DNA of 9,848 nt from Porticoccaceae bacterium (GTDB lineage Bacteria; Pseudomonadota; Gammaproteobacteria; Pseudomonadales; Porticoccaceae): positions 1 through 9,848 of the forward strand of contig JAUUYV010000029.1 of assembly GCA_030590275.1 (NCBI GenBank). The letters run 5' to 3'. Shown here in pieces: positions 6,674 to 9,848 of the stretch. Position numbers and translations under genes: made by a program. A model generated the notes under the pieces. That model had not been told where the DNA came from. It saw only the letters and a list, made by a program, of their open reading frames with translations, and made no database searches. Each line of letters starts with the position of its first letter. The stretch's first letter is position 1.

Positions 6674-7708
6674 TCATAAGCCAGCCAGATCAGCCATCAA
6701 CTCCAAAGCCTCGTCCTGGGGCGCGCTAATCGTGAGTCCGGTCACACCGCAATCCGCCCAGGGTTTATAACGCTCACGAATGCGTTCTACCGGGCCTATC
6801 AAAGACTGATCATCACAATATTCATCAGGCACCGCGTCTGCGGCTTCCTGTTTGTGGCCGGCAAGGTAAAGTTCCTGAATACGCGCCGCTTCATCGGCAT
6901 AGCCGCGTCGGCCCATCATGTCTTTATGAAAGTTTTTATCTTTATGCCCCATGCCACCAACATACAGCGCAACATTCGGTTTGATACGATCGAGGGCCGA
7001 TTTAATATCCGGTGTAATCAACACCGGTAAGCCCGCCTGGATTTCAAAATCTTTAAACGACTTGCCATTGCCCGCCCGTGCAAAACCTGCCTCCAGCCAG
7101 GGACCGTACACTTTCATACTACCGGGTACAAAGTTGAGCGGCAGCCAGCCATCGGCAATTTCAGCAGTGAGTCGCACATTGGTTTCTGTGGCCGTACCCA
7201 GCCAAATGGGAATATCCGGATTCATATGCAAAATTGATTTCAGCGGTTTACCGATTCCCATCGCCCCTTCCCCGGTAAAGGGCAGAGAAATTTCGCGGCC
7301 TTCGTGAGTAACTGGGGCCTCCCGCTTGAAGGTCTTGCGCATAATGGTGACGTAGTCCCGCAAGCGCCAGTAGGGTTTACCCCAGGGTTGGCCGTACCAG
7401 CCTTCGACAATCTGCGGGCCAGACATCCCCAGCCCGGCAATAGCTCGATCACCACCAGCCAGAGCGTCAATCGTCGCCATACCCATTGCGGCCGCCGTTG
7501 GCGTGCGGGCAGCAATTTGCAAAATACCCGCCCCAAGGCGAATCCTCTCGGTACAAGCCGCAAGATAACCGAGTGGAGAGATCGCATCCGAGCCATAGGC
7601 TTCCGCCGTCCACACCGAGTCGTAGCCCAGCTTTTCCGCTAATTGCACCGTCTTTACCGGCAATTTCATATGCGCCCCGGAGTAGCCAAGGCTAAGACCT
7701 AATTTCAT
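6674..7708 (-). CDS. Luciferase-like (LLM class) F420- or flavin-dependent oxidoreductase
   Basis: The product is a 344-residue TIM-barrel protein of the bacterial luciferase-like superfamily, beginning MKLGLSLGYSGA, with VWTAEAYGSDA (32-42) and GLGMSGPQIVEGWYG (92-106). These resemble the actinobacterial LLM F420-dependent group (Rv3520c type) rather than the classical FMN luciferases. Relatives occur in marine gammaproteobacteria, where the true cofactor is often untested. On the minus strand a strong GGGGG-type ribosome site (about 7716-7720) precedes the ATG, and TATAAT (plus 7733-7738) is a likely -10. It converges on the P450 with one base between stops and no terminator, so the two 3' ends must produce overlapping transcripts. 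It may act with the P450 and EthD protein in oxidation of a hydrophobic compound; this is inference from position. Confidence 0.88.
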   Translation of the reverse strand: MKLGLSLGYSGAHMKLPVKTVQLAEKLGYDSVWTAEAYGSDAISPLGYLAACTERIRLGAGILQIAARTPTAAAMGMATIDALAGGDRAIAGLGMSGPQIVEGWYGQPWGKPYWRLRDYVTIMRKTFKREAPVTHEGREISLPFTGEGAMGIGKPLKSILHMNPDIPIWLGTATETNVRLTAEIADGWLPLNFVPGSMKVYGPWLEAGFARAGNGKSFKDFEIQAGLPVLITPDIKSALDRIKPNVALYVGGMGHKDKNFHKDMMGRRGYADEAARIQELYLAGHKQEAADAVPDEYCDDQSLIGPVERIRERYKPWADCGVTGLTISAPQDEALELMADLAGL

Positions 7709-7892
7709 CGCATTACCCCCTTCTTCGCTTAAATTATAATTTTCAAATAAGCCGCAGACTTTATCTTACGGGCTGCATTGAGTACAGAAAGAGCATCGCC
7801 GCAAACTCATACATTCAAACGACTTAACTCTAGTATTGAAAAGCCTTGCATACTCTTCCTTCCGTCAGAACGTCAGAATTCTGGAATGAACG

Positions 7893-7980
7893 GTCTAACA
7901 TAAGGGAAGAAGCGAAAACTCTAGCGCCTGGGTATCGACATGTCGGGCTCAAAGGCAAGCTGTGCGGCTCTTAGTTAAAC
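7893..7980. repeat. Long imperfect inverted repeat, attC-like
   Basis: The outer arms are GTCTAAC-A-TAAGGG (7893-7906) and CTCTTA-GTTAAAC (7968-7980). They pair over 13 positions with one mismatch, one G·T pair and a single extra base (A7900). An inner stem, AGCGCCT (7923-7929) with AGGC-AA-GCT (7953-7961), has a two-base bulge, and the centre is the palindrome CGACATGTCG (7936-7945). The ends fit the RYYYAAC and GTTRRRY boxes of integron attC sites, and attC hairpins also carry extra-helical bases. The usual unpaired spacers between R and L boxes are not evident, so attC identity is tentative. Confidence 0.4.
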
Positions 7981-8046
7981 TTTTGAGTTATTATGTGGTT
8001 AGAAGCGCACGGCGGGGAATTTTCCGTGTCTGTAACGTTAATATCC

Positions 8047-8104
8047 TAATACGTGGAAATACTGTCCACCTATATCTATTTAATACGTGGAAAATCGTTT
8101 CCGC
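8047..8104. repeat. Two tandem operator-like repeats upstream of the defence-like gene
   Basis: TAATACGTGGAAA occurs at 8047-8059 and 8081-8093, 34 bases apart, and each copy continues into a similar dyad: GTGGA/TCCAC (8053-8069) and GTGGAAA/TTTCCGC (8087-8104, one wobble). A spacing near three helical turns and a location 44-101 bases before the start codon suit paired binding sites for a repressor or activator of the downstream gene. A related dyad, CACGG/CCGTG, lies at 8008-8028. Confidence 0.5.
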
Positions 8105-8147
8105 TTATTAACACTGTTATGCACAAAATAATAATCGGAGAATATAA

Positions 8148-9026
8148 ATGGAAGTAGGAGCTGGCGGCTTAATGAAGTTGGCCGAAATGATATGTGGGGA
8201 TATGCCCTTTGAATTCTTCCCCTATCGAAGCTCTGCCTATTTAACAAGATTCTTTATAGATCTTGATCTTGATTATGTACACGATGGCTCAACTAGACGA
8301 CATTGGGTTAACGATGTCCTAAAGGAGCTAAATGCTAAAAAGGCTGTAGCAGAGAATATGCCATCAAAGGAAATGATTACAGTTATAGAAAACCTACTGC
8401 ATCCTGACAGCTTTCTTTTCAATGAAAAAGTCGATCGAGAAAAATCCATAGCAGCTGTTGTTGCTTGCCTAAAGTTATATGACCTAACTATCGCAGAGCA
8501 GCCCAACGGGCTTGTAAAATTGTGTCCGCTTCATGGTGAGTTTATTTCAACCTCATACGAAGAGATGCCTACTGAAAAACTTATAACCTTTAAACCTAGT
8601 GTCTTCAATGTTCCTGATAAACCGCAGAATGACCGACTGATTTCTGTAATGATGCCTTTTAATGCGGGCTTCTCCGGTACTTATGATGGAATTAAACGAG
8701 TTGCTGACTACATGGGGCTAGAGTGTTTAAGAGCCGATGATATTTGGGATAATTCGACGTTTATCCAAGATATCGTAGATATAATATATTGTGCGCGGGT
8801 TGTAGTGGTTGATTTCACAGGCAGAAACCCTAACGTCATGTATGAAACAGGTATAGCTCATACATTAGGCAAAACGGTAATACCAATCACACAGTCAATC
8901 GACGACATACCTTCGGATCTCGGGCATCATCGAGCACTAAAATACTTACCAAATGAACAGGGCTATAAAGATCTTAGTAATGAGCTTCATAAGCGGCTAA
9001 AAGTAATTTATGGGAAAAATGCCTAG
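8148..9026 (+). CDS. Putative defence effector: helical N-terminal domain plus nucleoside deoxyribosyltransferase/TIR-like domain
   Basis: The product is 292 residues. Residues 1-150 form a mostly helical region with YRSSAYLTRFF, STRRHWVNDVLKELN and a late LHPDSFLF segment, resembling the N-terminal domains found on AbiJ-type and similar prophage-defence proteins (inference, not a search result). Residues 163-290 form a Rossmann-like domain: ISVMMPF (165-171), RADDIW (195-200), VVVDFTGRNPN and NVMYETGIAHTLGK (about 229-242). This is the pattern of nucleoside 2-deoxyribosyltransferase/TIR-like proteins, with E233 at the place of the catalytic Glu. Such domains hydrolyse or transfer bases from nucleotides or NAD, so an abortive-infection role is plausible. 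GGAG (8137-8140) lies seven bases before ATG 8148. Base composition is near 40% GC in sampled lines, lower than the core genes. The stop is only a few bases from an IS30 end. Confidence 0.7.
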   Translation: MEVGAGGLMKLAEMICGDMPFEFFPYRSSAYLTRFFIDLDLDYVHDGSTRRHWVNDVLKELNAKKAVAENMPSKEMITVIENLLHPDSFLFNEKVDREKSIAAVVACLKLYDLTIAEQPNGLVKLCPLHGEFISTSYEEMPTEKLITFKPSVFNVPDKPQNDRLISVMMPFNAGFSGTYDGIKRVADYMGLECLRADDIWDNSTFIQDIVDIIYCARVVVVDFTGRNPNVMYETGIAHTLGKTVIPITQSIDDIPSDLGHHRALKYLPNEQGYKDLSNELHKRLKVIYGKNA

Positions 9027-9029
9027 TAT

Positions 9030-9047
9030 CAAGTTTGAAGCGCGACA
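9030..9047. repeat. Putative IS30 terminal inverted repeat
   Basis: The sequence lies downstream of the transposase stop, between it and the neighbouring gene, where the IS right end should be; read outwards-in on the minus strand it starts TGTCGCGCTTCAAAC. It is assigned by position and by general resemblance to IS30-family ends; the partner repeat is outside the window. Confidence 0.45.
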
Positions 9048-9054
9048 ATAGTCC

Positions 9055-9848
9055 TTATGTTCCATAATACATTTCCTCGGGTGTTTTATAGTTATAACGT
9101 TTTCTGGGTCGGCGGTTAAGTTTATCGGCGATTTGATTGCATTGCTGTTGTGTAACCCTGGCCATGCTTTTTATCTTAGGTAAGTATTGGCGAATCAATC
9201 CATTAATGTTTTCATTGCTTCCTCTCTCCCATGAGTGAAATGGGCTAGCAAAGTAAAACCGGGTACTGTAGCGTTCCTCAATTTTTTTGTACTGATGGAA
9301 TTCAGTTCCATTATCTGCCGTGATGGTCTTGAAGCCCAATGGATCACGACTGATCAAGCTAATCGTTTTCTTATTTAAGGATGTTGTGGATTTGTTGGGC
9401 AATTTCCCAATCATCACATAGCCTGTTTTCCTTTCAAGTAGCGTTACTATGCAATGGTGACTCCCTCGGCCATGCACCGTATCAATCTCCCAGTGACCTT
9501 TGTATTGACGTGTCTCAACGCTGGCTGGACGCTCAGATATATGGCGCTTATTGGCCAATCGACCCCGGCTATCATAGGCCTTGTAGCGTTTTCTTCGGCG
9601 CTTGGAGGACTGCCTTAAATGCGTCCAAAGTGAGCCGCCATTAGCTTTATCTCGCCATATGTACTGATAGATAGTTTCATGGCTTAAGCGTCGCCTCATG
9701 TGCTTGAAGCGACGTATATACCCAACAATCTGTTCGGGGCTGAGCTTTTGTCGAAGCAGCTTTCTAACCAGCTTAAAATCATCATGGCTATAGTGTCTAT
9801 TCCGTCTAGATCGTCTACGCCTGGCCCGAGTCCGTCTCTGTGCTTTAC
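9055..9848 (-). CDS. IS30-family transposase, 5' end beyond window
   Basis: The frame is open from the window edge to TGA-type termination at 9055, 264 visible codons. An internal ATG at 9699 is not the true start, because upstream codons read RRNRHYSHDDFKLVRKLL and QKLSPEQIVGYIRR, the helix-turn-helix region of IS30 transposases. The DDE catalytic triad is complete: Asp in GHWEIDTVHG (codon 9481-9483), Asp in TADNGTEF (9313-9315) and Glu in RGSNENINGL (9211-9213). The enzyme cuts and joins the IS ends. Family members are about 320-380 residues, so roughly 50 or more N-terminal residues, with the first HTH, lie outside. No frameshift is visible, so the copy may be active. Confidence 0.95.
   Translation of the reverse strand, partial: KAQRRTRARRRRSRRNRHYSHDDFKLVRKLLRQKLSPEQIVGYIRRFKHMRRRLSHETIYQYIWRDKANGGSLWTHLRQSSKRRRKRYKAYDSRGRLANKRHISERPASVETRQYKGHWEIDTVHGRGSHHCIVTLLERKTGYVMIGKLPNKSTTSLNKKTISLISRDPLGFKTITADNGTEFHQYKKIEERYSTRFYFASPFHSWERGSNENINGLIRQYLPKIKSMARVTQQQCNQIADKLNRRPRKRYNYKTPEEMYYGT

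Larger units (their letters stand above)
7709..8147. other. 439-bp non-coding region rich in dyads
   Basis: This divergent intergenic stretch separates the oxidoreductase (leftward) from the defence-like gene (rightward), and no plausible ORF was found. It contains the leftward -10 (7733-7738), a tandem CGTCAGAA repeat (7863-7878) running into a perfect palindrome CAGAATTCTG (7874-7883), the long imperfect dyad at 7893-7980, a dyad CACGG/CCGTG (8008-8028) and two operator-like repeats (8047-8104). It appears to be the junction between core sequence and an acquired segment. Confidence 0.6.
9030..9848 (-). mobile_element. IS30-family insertion sequence, one end plus transposase (partial)
   Basis: The element runs from a terminal repeat-like sequence just after the stop of the defence-like gene to beyond the window. 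The end at 9030-9047 (CAAGTTTGAAGCGCGACA) resembles terminal repeats of this IS30 subgroup. The other end and the target duplication cannot be seen, so the exact boundary is approximate. Confidence 0.8.

Noticed and set aside
7921..7961. tRNA-like fold within the dyad
   Set aside because: No acceptor stem, anticodon arm or conserved T-loop could be assembled.
8108..8135. TTAACA - 16 - AATAAT as promoter of the defence-like gene
   Set aside because: Good consensus match, but the start would fall after the GGAG ribosome site (8137-8140), which would waste a well-placed Shine-Dalgarno; the match is probably due to AT-richness.

Overview
The window looks like a chromosomal segment of a gammaproteobacterium, probably a marine or environmental relative of Pseudomonas (Cellvibrionales-like). 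This rests on the gene order gluQ – pcnB – folK – (deoxynucleoside kinase) – panB, on protein features close to the Pseudomonas versions, and on the mix of a soluble P450, an EthD protein and a luciferase-like oxidoreductase. The exact genus cannot be read from the sequence.

Layout. 1-804: 3' part of gluQ (tRNA-Asp queuosine glutamylation). 805-1295: a non-coding interval. It holds a sigma70-like promoter, two long AAN-repeat tracts, a small hairpin and a textbook terminator with a UUCG loop. Together these look like a stand-alone sRNA of about 125 nt. In Pseudomonas the Hfq/Crc-titrating sRNA CrcZ lies just upstream of pcnB, in the cbrB-pcnB gap; here cbrAB is missing but a CrcZ-like RNA may occupy the same place. 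An array of short GC-rich repeats and an extended -10 promoter lead into pcnB. 1296-4697: a compact housekeeping operon, pcnB, folK, a deoxynucleoside kinase and panB. No panC follows.

4957-7708: a small catabolic or oxidative cluster. An EthD-domain protein and a class I-type cytochrome P450 run on the plus strand. They meet, tail to tail with one base between the stop codons, a luciferase-like (F420/FMN-type) oxidoreductase on the minus strand. No ferredoxin or ferredoxin reductase is present, so the P450 must borrow its electron donors.

7709-9848: an accessory region. A 439-bp intergenic stretch carries a long imperfect dyad, tandem operator-like repeats and palindromes. It precedes an AT-richer gene for a two-domain protein: a helical N-terminal domain and a C-terminal nucleoside 2-deoxyribosyltransferase-like/TIR-like domain with an intact catalytic-type Glu. 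This is plausibly a single-gene anti-phage (abortive infection) effector. It is abutted directly by one end of an IS30-family insertion sequence whose transposase runs off the window.

The best candidates for something undescribed are the CrcZ-like RNA at 908-1033 and the putative nucleotide-targeting defence gene at 8148-9026 with its unusual upstream region.
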